NCBI GenBank assembly: GCA_963836355.1
Contig: CAWIJO010000007.1
Location: forward strand, 248,001 to 312,000
Direction: 5' to 3'
DNA: 64,000 bases
From: Palsa-506 sp963836355
GTDB lineage: Bacteria; Actinomycetota; Actinomycetes; Streptosporangiales; Streptosporangiaceae
This document shows positions 8,263 through 16,220 of this stretch, one piece after another. The position numbers and the translations under genes were made by a program. The notes beneath the pieces are model-generated. The model was not told the DNA's origin, searched no databases, and worked only from the letters and a program-made list of their open reading frames with translations. Position 1 is the stretch's first letter. The number at the start of each line of letters is the position of its first letter.

Positions 8263-9242
8263 CCGAGCCGATCAGCACCCCGCACCAGACCGCGCAGCGC
8301 TGCGCCGCGGTCCTGGACGAGGTCGAGCGAGCGGTCGTCGGGCACCGGAACGCGCTGGAACTGGTGCTGGTCGGCATCCTGGCTGGCGGCCACATCCTGC
8401 TGGAGGACCTGCCCGGGCTGGGCAAGACGCTGATCGCCCGGTCGTTCGCCCGCGTGCTCGGACTGGATTTCGCCCGGATCCAGTTCACGCCTGACCTGCT
8501 GCCCTCGGACGTCATCGGCGCGCCGCTTTACGACCAGCGGACCAGCGAGATGGTGTTCCGGCCCGGGCCGGTCTTCACCCAGCTGCTACTCGCTGACGAG
8601 ATCAACCGGACTCCGCCGAAGACTCAGGCCGCGCTGCTTGAGGCCATGGGCGAGGGCCAGGTCAGCATGGACGGCGAGACCCGCCAGCTGCCGCAGCCCT
8701 TCGTGGTGCTGGCCACCGACAACCCGATTGAGTACGAGGGCACCTACGAGCTGCCGGAGGCGCAGCTCGACCGGTTCTTGATCCGGCTCCGCCTCGGTTA
8801 CCTGAGCAGCCAGGATGAGGTCGCGATGCTGACCCGCAGGATCGACCGCAAGACGGCGGAGGCAACACTGCGCCAGGTAACCGGCGCTGCCGAGGTGCTG
8901 GCCATGCGCGCCTCGCTTGAGCAGGTCGAGATCTCCGGAGACCTGCTGGATTATGTCGTGTCGATCATCCGCGCGACCAGGGAGAACCAGCAGATCCAAG
9001 TCGGTGCCAGTCCCCGCGGCGGGCTCGCGCTCGTCCAGCTCGCCCGCGGCCAGGCACTGCTGCAGCGGCGCGACTTCGTGATCCCCGATGACATCAAGCA
9101 CGTCGCCGTGCCCGCGCTCGCGCACCGGATCACGCTGCGGCCCGAGCTGTGGGTGCGCCAGGTCAGCGCCGACGATGTCGTCGGCCGGCTGCTGGCCACC
9201 GTGCCCACCCCGCGCACCGACCCGGCCGCCGCCCGCGGCTGA
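8259..9242 (+). CDS. MoxR-family AAA+ ATPase
   Basis: 327 residues starting with GTG 8259, overlapping the previous stop by 4 bp. The AAA_3 core shows Walker A DLPGLGKT, Walker B LLLADEINRTPPKTQAALLE, sensor 1 LATDNPIEYEG and the arginine-rich QLDRFLIRLRLGY. The C-terminal lid contains SPRGGLALVQLARGQALL and RHVAVPALAHR-like sequence (KHVAVPALAHRITLRPE). MoxR ATPases act as chaperone-like ATPases and are almost always paired with a DUF58/VWA protein, as here with the next gene, 8 bp downstream. The client is not known. Confidence 0.95.
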   Translation: MTEPISTPHQTAQRCAAVLDEVERAVVGHRNALELVLVGILAGGHILLEDLPGLGKTLIARSFARVLGLDFARIQFTPDLLPSDVIGAPLYDQRTSEMVFRPGPVFTQLLLADEINRTPPKTQAALLEAMGEGQVSMDGETRQLPQPFVVLATDNPIEYEGTYELPEAQLDRFLIRLRLGYLSSQDEVAMLTRRIDRKTAEATLRQVTGAAEVLAMRASLEQVEISGDLLDYVVSIIRATRENQQIQVGASPRGGLALVQLARGQALLQRRDFVIPDDIKHVAVPALAHRITLRPELWVRQVSADDVVGRLLATVPTPRTDPAAARG

Positions 9243-9250
9243 TAGCTGCC

Positions 9251-10564
9251 ATGGCTACCGGAACGCAGCCGCCTATCGAGCCGGCCGGCCAGCCCAGGCC
9301 GGTTCAGCTCAGCTGGGCACTGTCCGGCCACGCCCGGCGGCTGCTCACGCTCGCGCTGGCCGGGCTGCTGATCGCGGTGACCACCCGCCGTGCCGAGTTC
9401 GCGGCGGCGGCGGGCCCGGCGCTGCTGCTGCTGGCCGGCTGGCGGCAGGACAGACCGCGGAGCCTCTGGGTAAGCGTGGCACTGGCCACCGGCCGAATGA
9501 TCGAGATGGATAACGGATCCGTCAGCGTCAGTGTGGCCGGATATGGCAGTCACACCGTGGAACTGCGCATCCGCCCGGCGGACGCGATCATCCCGGCCGG
9601 GCCCGGCCGGGCCCGGCTCGGCCCGGCCAGGGCTGGCCGGGGCGGCGCTGGCCGGGCTAGCGTGCCGTTCCTGGTCACCCACTGGGGGAATCGGCCGGTG
9701 GGCACCCTGCAGATCATCGTGCGGGACCGCTGGCGGCTCAGCGAGGGGCAGGCGGCGATCGCATTGCCGCAGGTCAACTGCTACCCGCTGCCCGCCCACC
9801 AGGGTGCCCGGGTGGTGCTCAGCAGGCTGCCGAGCCGACTGGGTGAGCACGCCGCCCGGGTACCGGGCGAGGGTATCGAATTCGCCGGCGTCCGCGAATT
9901 CGTCCCCGGTGACCGGCAGCGCAGGATCAACTGGCCGGCCACGACCCGCCGCGGCAGCTTGCAGCTGAACACCTTCGCCGCCGAGCGCGCGCAGAACGTG
10001 GTGGTGCTGGCCGATGCCACCGCGGACGTCGGCGATCCGGGATCGACCACCCTCGACCTGGTGCACCGCGGCGCCGCCGCCACTATCCGGGCCTACCTTG
10101 CGGCGCACGACCGGGTTGGCTTCATCGGCTACCGCAGCCAGGTCGGCTGGATAGCCCCCGGCGCCGGCCGCCGCCAGTTCCATCGGATCATGGACGCGAT
10201 GCTGGCCCAGCCCGGCGGCTGGGCCGCGGGCGCCGGGATGAGCCGGCTGCCCCGGGCTGCGCTACCGCCCGGCGCGCTGATCATCGTGTTCAGCCCGCTG
10301 CTTGACACCCGGCTGGTCGAGACCCTGCGGGACCTGCGCGAGCGGGGCTTCACGCTGCTGATCATCGACGTGCTCAACACCGGGCCGGCCGGCGGCACGG
10401 ACCGGATCGCCGGGCTGGCCCAGCGGATCTGGCGGATGGAGCAGCAGGCAATCAGGTTCTCGCTGCGCGAGCTCGGCATCCCGGTGGTGCACTGGGACGG
10501 GGAGCAGAGCCTGGATGAGCCGCTGGCACCGTATGCCCGGCGGACGCTGGTGAGCGGCCGGTGA
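9251..10564 (+). CDS. DUF58 domain membrane protein
   Basis: 437 residues from ATG 9251, 8 bp after the moxR stop. Two hydrophobic segments at the N-terminus (LLTLALAGLLIAVTT and ALLLLAGW) are followed by an extracytoplasmic-like beta region. The DUF58 signature is VREFVPGDRQRRINWPATTR. After it comes a VWA-like fold with VVVLADATAD and a later GALIIVFSPLLDTRLV. DUF58 proteins are partners of MoxR ATPases in envelope biogenesis. A Gly/Pro/Ala/Arg-rich insert (GPGRARLGPARAGRGGAG) interrupts the N-terminal part. The stop overlaps the next gene by 4 bp. Confidence 0.92.
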   Translation: MATGTQPPIEPAGQPRPVQLSWALSGHARRLLTLALAGLLIAVTTRRAEFAAAAGPALLLLAGWRQDRPRSLWVSVALATGRMIEMDNGSVSVSVAGYGSHTVELRIRPADAIIPAGPGRARLGPARAGRGGAGRASVPFLVTHWGNRPVGTLQIIVRDRWRLSEGQAAIALPQVNCYPLPAHQGARVVLSRLPSRLGEHAARVPGEGIEFAGVREFVPGDRQRRINWPATTRRGSLQLNTFAAERAQNVVVLADATADVGDPGSTTLDLVHRGAAATIRAYLAAHDRVGFIGYRSQVGWIAPGAGRRQFHRIMDAMLAQPGGWAAGAGMSRLPRAALPPGALIIVFSPLLDTRLVETLRDLRERGFTLLIIDVLNTGPAGGTDRIAGLAQRIWRMEQQAIRFSLRELGIPVVHWDGEQSLDEPLAPYARRTLVSGR

Positions 10565-11127
10565 CGCCGCAAGGGACCGTGCTGGCCAGGAGCACTGCCA
10601 CGGCCGGGCTGCTCGCCGCGGTGTGCATCGCTTGGTCGGCCGGTCCGCTGTCCGGCGGCGGGCGGGGCACCCGGATGGCGCTGCTGGCCGGGGCCGGCTG
10701 CGCTGTTCTCGCCACTGTGCGGCTGGCCGCCGGCGACTGGGCACCGTCAACCGCCGGCTACCAGAACCTGGCGACCAGGACCGTGTACTCGATGCTCGAC
10801 GTGCTCAGGGCGGTGCCGTGGGCGGAAGGCCTGATCATTGCCGTGCTGACGCTTGAGGTGCTGCACCATGCCCGGCCATGGCACACCGGGCTGCTCGCCG
10901 TCGCGCTGATCGCGTTCCTGTTCGCCGTCCACCTGGCCGAGTCCGGCGCGCAACCTAGCGCACTGCGGCCGCAGGTTCCCGTGCTCGCCGCTGGCCTCGG
11001 CCTGCTGGTGCTCGGCTGCGGTGCCGCCATGCTCCCGGCGGCCGGGCTCGGCCCAGCCTCCGGCTGGCTGCGGGTGTTCGCCGCGGCGGCTGCGGTCATC
11101 GCCGGCGCGCTGGCGCTGCCTGCCTGA
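10561..11127 (+). CDS. Hypothetical membrane protein at the end of the MoxR/DUF58 operon
   Basis: 188 residues from GTG 10561, coupled (GTGA) to the DUF58 gene. It is almost all membrane: spans near residues 10-25, 40-60, 90-105, 110-125 and two at the C-terminus (VPVLAAGLGLLVLGCGAAML and VFAAAAAVIAGALAL). Proteins of this kind close MoxR-DUF58 operons in actinomycetes and have no assigned function. No catalytic motif is visible. Confidence 0.75.
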   Translation: MTPQGTVLARSTATAGLLAAVCIAWSAGPLSGGGRGTRMALLAGAGCAVLATVRLAAGDWAPSTAGYQNLATRTVYSMLDVLRAVPWAEGLIIAVLTLEVLHHARPWHTGLLAVALIAFLFAVHLAESGAQPSALRPQVPVLAAGLGLLVLGCGAAMLPAAGLGPASGWLRVFAAAAAVIAGALALPA

Positions 11128-11213
11128 CCACCGCGCCCCGCCCAACCCGCGAAGTGATTCCGGCGGCTGGGACGGGCTCGGCGCCGGCGGGCGCTGGGTA
11201 ATATGCTCCGATC

Positions 11214-12020
11214 ATGCGGATCTTCCAGGTTGATGCCTTCACGGACTCCGCGTTCGCCGGTAACCCGGCCGCCGTCTGCCTGCTTGACCGGGCGGCGGAT
11301 CCGCGGTGGATGCAGCAACTGGCGGCAGAGATGAATCTCGCCGAGACCGCGTTCCTTGAGCCGCGCCGCGACGGCTACCTGCTGCGCTGGTTCACGCCGG
11401 TGGTCGAGGTCGCCCTCTGCGGTCACGCCACCCTGGCCAGCTCGCACGTGCTGTTCGAGACCGGCCTGACCGCCGCGGACGAGCCGATCCATTTCGATTC
11501 CGCCAGCGGGCGGCTGGCCGCGCGGCGGGACGGTACGGCGATCGTGCTTGATTTCCCCGCCACGCCGGCCGTGCCCGAAGAGCCGCCGCCCGGTCTGCTT
11601 GATGCGCTCGGCGTCACCGCACCGGTCTGGACCGGCCGCGCGCCAGAGGACTACCTGGTGGTCGTTACCGCCGAAGCAGAGGTGACCGGGCTGCAGCCGG
11701 ACGTGCTCAAGCTCGCGGCGATGACCATGCGCGGCACGATCGTGACCGCCCCGGCGACCCGGCCCGGCGCGGATTTCATCTCCCGCTTCTTCGCCCCGGC
11801 GGCCGGGATACCAGAGGACCCGGTCACCGGCTCGGCGCACTGCACGCTGGCGCCGTACTGGTTCGGGCGGCTTGGCCGGACCGAGCTGACCGGGTTCCAG
11901 GCCTCACCGCGCGGCGGCACCGTGCGGGTGCGGGCAGCGGGCGACCGGATCCTGCTGACCGGCCAGGCCGTCACGGTGCTCACCGGCGAGCTGGCCGCCG
12001 CGGCGCTGCCGCCGAGCTGA
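11214..12020 (+). CDS. PhzF family isomerase-like protein
   Basis: 268 residues starting MRIFQVDAFTDSAFAGNPAA, the standard PhzF N-terminus. The general acid/base glutamate is in MNLAETAFL (E44). The second conserved block is LRWFTPVVEVALCGHATLAS, and the C-terminal half repeats the fold with FFAPAAGIPEDPVTGSAHC. PhzF proteins have the diaminopimelate-epimerase fold; only the phenazine clusters use them for phenazine synthesis. No phenazine genes are near, so the substrate is unknown. Length is normal for the family. Confidence 0.93.
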   Translation: MRIFQVDAFTDSAFAGNPAAVCLLDRAADPRWMQQLAAEMNLAETAFLEPRRDGYLLRWFTPVVEVALCGHATLASSHVLFETGLTAADEPIHFDSASGRLAARRDGTAIVLDFPATPAVPEEPPPGLLDALGVTAPVWTGRAPEDYLVVVTAEAEVTGLQPDVLKLAAMTMRGTIVTAPATRPGADFISRFFAPAAGIPEDPVTGSAHCTLAPYWFGRLGRTELTGFQASPRGGTVRVRAAGDRILLTGQAVTVLTGELAAAALPPS

Positions 12021-12064
12021 CGCATCCAGGCGGCCGTCGCCGGAGCGCTGGCGTTGGCCCGCGG

Positions 12065-13885
12065 TCAGCGGCCGACGGCGTAGCCCTGCATTCCCCGCGG
12101 GTTCGCGCCCGCGTAGAGGAACCCCCGGCCACGGGCCACCGCGCTGATCCGGCCGAGTGACCATGGCGGCGTTACCTGCACCTGGTGCCCGCGCCGCCGC
12201 AGCTCGCCGATGACTTCGTCCGCCGCCCGCGCCTCGACCGACAAGGACTGCGGCACCGAGCCGCGCGGGTAGAACGATGAGGGGAAGTGGTCGGTGTGGA
12301 AAGCCGGCGCGTCGATCGCCTCCTGCAAGTTCATCCCGAAGAGCACGTGGTTGAGGAAGAACGGGATCGTCCACTGGTCCTGCTGATCCCCGCCCGGCGT
12401 CCCGAATGCCAGGTACGGCTCGCCGCCACGCAGCACGAGGCCCGGCGACAAAGTGGTGCGCGGCCGTCGTCCCGGCGCGAGGGTGCTGGCGAAGCCCGGG
12501 CTGAGGCTGAACATCTGCGCCCTGCTGCCGAGGCAGAACCCGAGCCCTGGGATGACCGGGGAACTCTGCAGCCAGCCGCCGCTCGGCGTCGCGGAGACCA
12601 GGTTGCCGAACCGGTCGGCCACGTCAAGGTGGCAGGTGTCGCCGAGGCCAAGCTCGGGCGGCAGCGCGCCGGCGGCGGCCGACCCGGCCGTCGGCTGGCC
12701 GGCTCCGGGGGCACGGCCGCGGCGGCCGGCGGGCAGCCTGGCAAGCGCGTAGCCGGGCAGCCGCGGTGCAGCGCCGACCGGAGCGCCGGGGATCAGCTCG
12801 GCCGATGCCTGCCTGCTGACCAGCGGCCGGCGCCGGCTGGCGTACTCCGGCGACAGCAGCGCATCCAGCGGCACCGGCGACCAGCGCGGGTCGCCATACC
12901 AGGCCTCGCGGTCGGCGAAGGCCAGCTTCGCGCACTCGACCACGGTGTGGATGAACTCCGCGCTGCCCGGCCCCATCTCCGCCAGGCGAAAGCCGCTGAG
13001 CAGGGCGAGCTGCTGCAAGAAGACCGGTCCCTGCCCCCATGGGCCGGTCTTGCAGACGGTCAGCCCGGCGTAGTCGAGCGTGACCGGCGCCTCCACGCTG
13101 GCTCGCCAGCCAGCCAGGTCCTGGCCGGCTAGCAGGCCGCGGTGCGGCCGCCCGCTGACGTCCATGACCTCGGCGCGGGCCAGGTAGGCCGTGATGGCCT
13201 CGGCGACGAATCCCTCATAGAAGGCGCAGCGGGCGGCCTCGATCTGCACGACCCGGTCCGGGCCGGCCGCCTCGGCCTCAGCCAGGATGCGGCTGTAGGC
13301 GGCGGCCAGCACCGGGTTGGCGAACCGGGCTCCTGGCGCCGGCCCGCCACCGGCCAGGTAGATCTCGGCCGACGTCGGCCAGTGGTCGCGGAAGGTGGCG
13401 GCTACCGCCGCGATGGCGGCGCTTGCCGTGGGCAGCATCGGATAGCCTTCTCGCGCGTACCCGATCGCGTATTCCATCACCTCGCGCAAGGCGAGGCTGC
13501 CGTACCGCTCCAGCAGCAGCATCCAGGTACCGAACGCGGCCGGCACGCAGGCCGCCAGCAGCCCGGTGCCGGGCACCAGGTCCAGGCCGAGCGTCTCGAA
13601 CGCGTCGAGCGTGGCGGCAGCCGGAGCCGGCCCCTGGCCGTCGAGGACGAAGGCCTCGCCCGCGGCAGCCTCGAAGCCGATCACCGGGACTTCGCCGCCC
13701 GGGCCGTTCAGGTGCGGCTCGACCACCTGCAGCACGAAGCCGGTGGCGACGGCGGCGTCGAACGCGTTCCCGCCCTTCTCCAGCACCGCCAGGCCGGCCG
13801 CGGAGGCCAGCCAGTGCGTCGATGCGACCATGCCGAAGGTGCCGGCCAGCTGCGGCCTGGTGGTGAAGGGGGAACTGCCGGGCAT
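12065..13885 (-). CDS. ggt: Gamma-glutamyltransferase family protein
   Basis: 606 residues. The N-terminus GMVASTHWLASAAGLAVLEKGGNAFDAAV is typical (seen as LEKGGNAFDAAVA), and GPGGEVPVI replaces the common GxGGG block. The Ntn nucleophile is Thr417 in GDTCHLDVADRFGNLVS; the family usually has T-T-H, here T-C-H. The oxyanion segment is PGGDQQDQWTI. A 30-residue low-complexity insert (GRRGRAPGAGQPTAGSAA) lies just before the nucleophile. No signal peptide is visible, so it is probably cytosolic. It likely self-cleaves and hydrolyses or transfers gamma-glutamyl groups. It is convergent with the PhzF gene. Confidence 0.9.
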   Translation of the reverse strand: MPGSSPFTTRPQLAGTFGMVASTHWLASAAGLAVLEKGGNAFDAAVATGFVLQVVEPHLNGPGGEVPVIGFEAAAGEAFVLDGQGPAPAAATLDAFETLGLDLVPGTGLLAACVPAAFGTWMLLLERYGSLALREVMEYAIGYAREGYPMLPTASAAIAAVAATFRDHWPTSAEIYLAGGGPAPGARFANPVLAAAYSRILAEAEAAGPDRVVQIEAARCAFYEGFVAEAITAYLARAEVMDVSGRPHRGLLAGQDLAGWRASVEAPVTLDYAGLTVCKTGPWGQGPVFLQQLALLSGFRLAEMGPGSAEFIHTVVECAKLAFADREAWYGDPRWSPVPLDALLSPEYASRRRPLVSRQASAELIPGAPVGAAPRLPGYALARLPAGRRGRAPGAGQPTAGSAAAGALPPELGLGDTCHLDVADRFGNLVSATPSGGWLQSSPVIPGLGFCLGSRAQMFSLSPGFASTLAPGRRPRTTLSPGLVLRGGEPYLAFGTPGGDQQDQWTIPFFLNHVLFGMNLQEAIDAPAFHTDHFPSSFYPRGSVPQSLSVEARAADEVIGELRRRGHQVQVTPPWSLGRISAVARGRGFLYAGANPRGMQGYAVGR

Positions 13886-14067
13886 GCGCGCCTCCTGCGG
13901 ATGAGCCGGGTGATCCTGACGCTACCGGGCAAGGCGCAATCGCTCTGGCCGGGCCGCAGCCAGATCGTGACCACGATTGCCGGCCCGCCAGCAACCAGCC
14001 CGGCCTGGTCGGCGTCATAGCTGTCGAGATCTCCGGACCCGATTCCGTCACGACAAGGGGCACTGCT

Positions 14068-14724
14068 ATGACGTCACTGCACCGCCATCTCCGGCGGATA
14101 GCTGCCGCGGCGGCGCTCGGCGGCATCGCCGTAGCGTCCGCGGCTTGCAGTTCAGGCACCGGCCAGGCCGTCCGGCCGGCGGCGAAGGCGACGGTCACGA
14201 CCTCGGCCACCGCAGCGCGAGGCACGCCCACGCCGACACCAACAGCGACGGCGACAGCCACCGCGACGCCCACACCCATGCCGACCGTTCCGGCACCCTG
14301 CCCGACCTCCGCGCTGAAGGTCGCGCTAGGGCAGGGAAACGGCGCGGCCGGCAGCACGTACTACCCGCTGGACTTCACCAATGCCTCCGGTGACGCGTGC
14401 ACGCTGTTCGGGTACCCGGGTGTCTCGTTCGTGACCGGCGTCGGCGGCAGCCGGATCGGCAACTCTGCGAGCAGGAACCCCGCGTTCGCCAGCGAGTCCG
14501 TCACCATATTGGCGGGTGGCGTCGCGCACGCCGCGCTGCAGGTGGTCAATGCGGATAACTTCCCGAGTGCGGACTGCCACCCGGTGACTGCGCACTGGCT
14601 GAAGATCTATCCGCCGAACCAGACGGCTCCGCTTTACCTGAACTTCACCGCCCGGGCGTGCTCAGCACCGGTCAGATCGGTCGACATCCTGGCCGTCGAG
14701 GCAGTACGGCCGGGAAGTTCCTGA
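14068..14724 (+). CDS. DUF4232 lipoprotein (copy 1 of 3)
   Basis: 218 residues. A signal peptide ends in the lipobox VASAAC (Cys27), followed by a Thr/Ala/Pro-rich linker (TPTPTPTATATATATPTPMP). The DUF4232 domain runs from about residue 77: LKVALGQGNGAAGSTYYPLD, DACTLFGYPGVSFV and the last block CSAPVRSVDILAVEAVRPG. DUF4232 proteins are secreted, conserved in actinobacteria, and of unknown function. Two paralogues follow on the same strand. Confidence 0.88.
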   Translation: MTSLHRHLRRIAAAAALGGIAVASAACSSGTGQAVRPAAKATVTTSATAARGTPTPTPTATATATATPTPMPTVPAPCPTSALKVALGQGNGAAGSTYYPLDFTNASGDACTLFGYPGVSFVTGVGGSRIGNSASRNPAFASESVTILAGGVAHAALQVVNADNFPSADCHPVTAHWLKIYPPNQTAPLYLNFTARACSAPVRSVDILAVEAVRPGSS

Positions 14725-14742
14725 CCACATCGCAACGCTCTC

Positions 14743-14760
14743 CGTGACAAGATCGTCACG
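14743..14760. promoter_or_regulatory. Short inverted repeat upstream of DUF4232 copy 2
   Basis: CGTGAC and GTCACG are separated by AAGATC, 76 bp before the start of copy 2. A related CGTCACGACAAGG lies upstream of copy 1 at about 14047. This could be an operator, but the evidence is only symmetry and position. Confidence 0.25.
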
Positions 14761-14836
14761 TTCCGAACAACCACTGGCAACGTTCCTGCGTCCTAGAAAG
14801 TCGTAGGCCGCTACCCCGGCAGCGAGAGGGCACCCG

Positions 14837-15442
14837 ATGAGGTTACGCATATCGCACGATCCGCATCCGCGTCCCCGCACTGGCCGACGGCGTGCCGTCG
14901 CTGCCACCTGCTCGGCCGCCCTGATCACGGCCGGCGTCGTCGCCTGCGGCTCGGCCGGCTCTGTCGGCGACCCGGCCGGCTCTGCCGCCGAGGACGCCTG
15001 TGCGCCGTCCGGGCTGAAGGTGACCGTGGACGCCAGCGAGGCCGGCGCCGCCGCGGGCAGCACCTACTACCCAATCGACTTCACCAACGCCTCGGGCGCC
15101 AGCTGCCGCCTGGACGGCTACCCGGCCGCCTGGTTCGCCACCGCCGCCGGCCAGCGGCTCGGCGACGCAGCAGCCCGGGACCGCGATGTCAGCGCACGTC
15201 CGGTGACCCTGGCGCCGGGCGCAACCGCGCATTCCTGGCTGCAAGTCACCGCTGCGGCCAACTACCCCGCGAAGGCATGCCACCCGGTCACCGCGCGCAT
15301 GCTGCTCATCCGCCCGCCCGGGGTAACCGGCGCCAGCCGCATCCGGCGGGCATTCCCGGCCTGTGCCGGGGCCATGCACGGCCACGGCATTCTCCGTGTC
15401 CAGCCGGTGCTGCCCGGCCGGGGTAGTCGCGGCTCGGCATAA
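14837..15442 (+). CDS. DUF4232 lipoprotein (copy 2 of 3)
   Basis: 201 residues. The N-terminal Arg-rich segment is followed by a hydrophobic stretch ending in GVVAC (lipobox Cys). The DUF4232 domain is close to copy 1: LKVTVDASEAGAAAGSTYYP, IDFTNASGASCRLDGYPAAW, VTLAPGATAHSWLQV and PAKACHPVTA. It lacks the Thr/Pro linker of copy 1. Probably secreted and membrane anchored; function unknown. Confidence 0.87.
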   Translation: MRLRISHDPHPRPRTGRRRAVAATCSAALITAGVVACGSAGSVGDPAGSAAEDACAPSGLKVTVDASEAGAAAGSTYYPIDFTNASGASCRLDGYPAAWFATAAGQRLGDAAARDRDVSARPVTLAPGATAHSWLQVTAAANYPAKACHPVTARMLLIRPPGVTGASRIRRAFPACAGAMHGHGILRVQPVLPGRGSRGSA

Positions 15443-15527
15443 CATAAAAAGGAATTACAACCAAAATCAGCTAAAGTTCGTCTCAACTGATGTTCCTCTA
15501 ATTCGACAATCCCGATGAGAGGTCATC

Positions 15528-16091
15528 ATGAAATTATTCGCCAATGCATCCCGCCGCGTAGTCGGCGCGACCGCGCTCGCCAGTGCCGCCATTCTGCTCC
15601 CCGCCGCCGCCATCGCCGCTCCGGCGGGGAATTCTGCCCCGGCCCGGACATCTGCGGCCGCTCAAGTGCGGGTCTGCGACCACCTGGAAGTGTGGCTAGG
15701 CCTCGGAAATGGCGGGGCCGGCGCTGGCAGCATCCGTTACCCGCTGGAGTTCAGTAACACCGGCCAGCAAGCCTGCCGCCTGCGCGGCTTTCCCAGGGTC
15801 GTGGCGCTCAACTCACATGGCCGCCGGCTCGGCAAGATCGCATCTCACTCCGGCAGACGGCGCACAGTTATCCTCCAGCCCGGCGCCACGGCGCATGCGC
15901 TGCTGGTCATCTCCGACATTCAAGTCACCCCGTCGTGCGGGATGGTCAGGGCTCACGGACTCCGCGTCACTCCGCCCGGCGGCAGCGCCACGCCCATCGA
16001 TGGATTCTCATTCCTGACCTGCACGAAGACCAGAATCCTGAGCGTCGGGCCGGTACGGTCCCAGGTCGGGATTCCAGCTTTCACTCGCTGA
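15528..16091 (+). CDS. DUF4232 secreted protein (copy 3 of 3)
   Basis: 187 residues with a signal peptide (VVGATALASAAILLPAAAIA then APAGN) and no lipobox cysteine, so it is likely released, unlike the two lipoprotein paralogues. The domain reads VCDHLEVWLGLGNGGAGAGS, IRYPLEFSNTGQQACRLRGF and VILQPGATAHALLVI. The 85-bp upstream gap is unusually AT rich (ACATAAAAAGGAATTACAAC), so this copy may have its own promoter. The ATG is preceded by GATGAGAGG. A long hairpin lies 15 bp after the stop. Confidence 0.86.
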   Translation: MKLFANASRRVVGATALASAAILLPAAAIAAPAGNSAPARTSAAAQVRVCDHLEVWLGLGNGGAGAGSIRYPLEFSNTGQQACRLRGFPRVVALNSHGRRLGKIASHSGRRRTVILQPGATAHALLVISDIQVTPSCGMVRAHGLRVTPPGGSATPIDGFSFLTCTKTRILSVGPVRSQVGIPAFTR

Positions 16092-16106
16092 CCAGGGAAC
16101 TACTCA

Positions 16107-16152
16107 CAGCGCCTGCGGGCGGCGGGCAACTGGCCGCCGCCCGCAGGCGCTG
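16107..16152 (+). terminator. Strong hairpin terminator after the DUF4232 genes
   Basis: A perfect 19-bp inverted repeat: the left arm 16107-16125 begins CAGCGCCTGCGGGCGG, the right arm 16134-16152 ends GCAGGCGCTG, and the loop is GCAACTGG. No U-tract follows, as is common in actinomycetes. It lies 15 bp after the third DUF4232 stop. Confidence 0.8.
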
Positions 16153-16220
16153 GCTGGCTCACCCGAGCTCACCCCGCATGGCCCCGCGCATGGCCTTGCC
16201 GATGCCGGTAGCGTCCTCGC

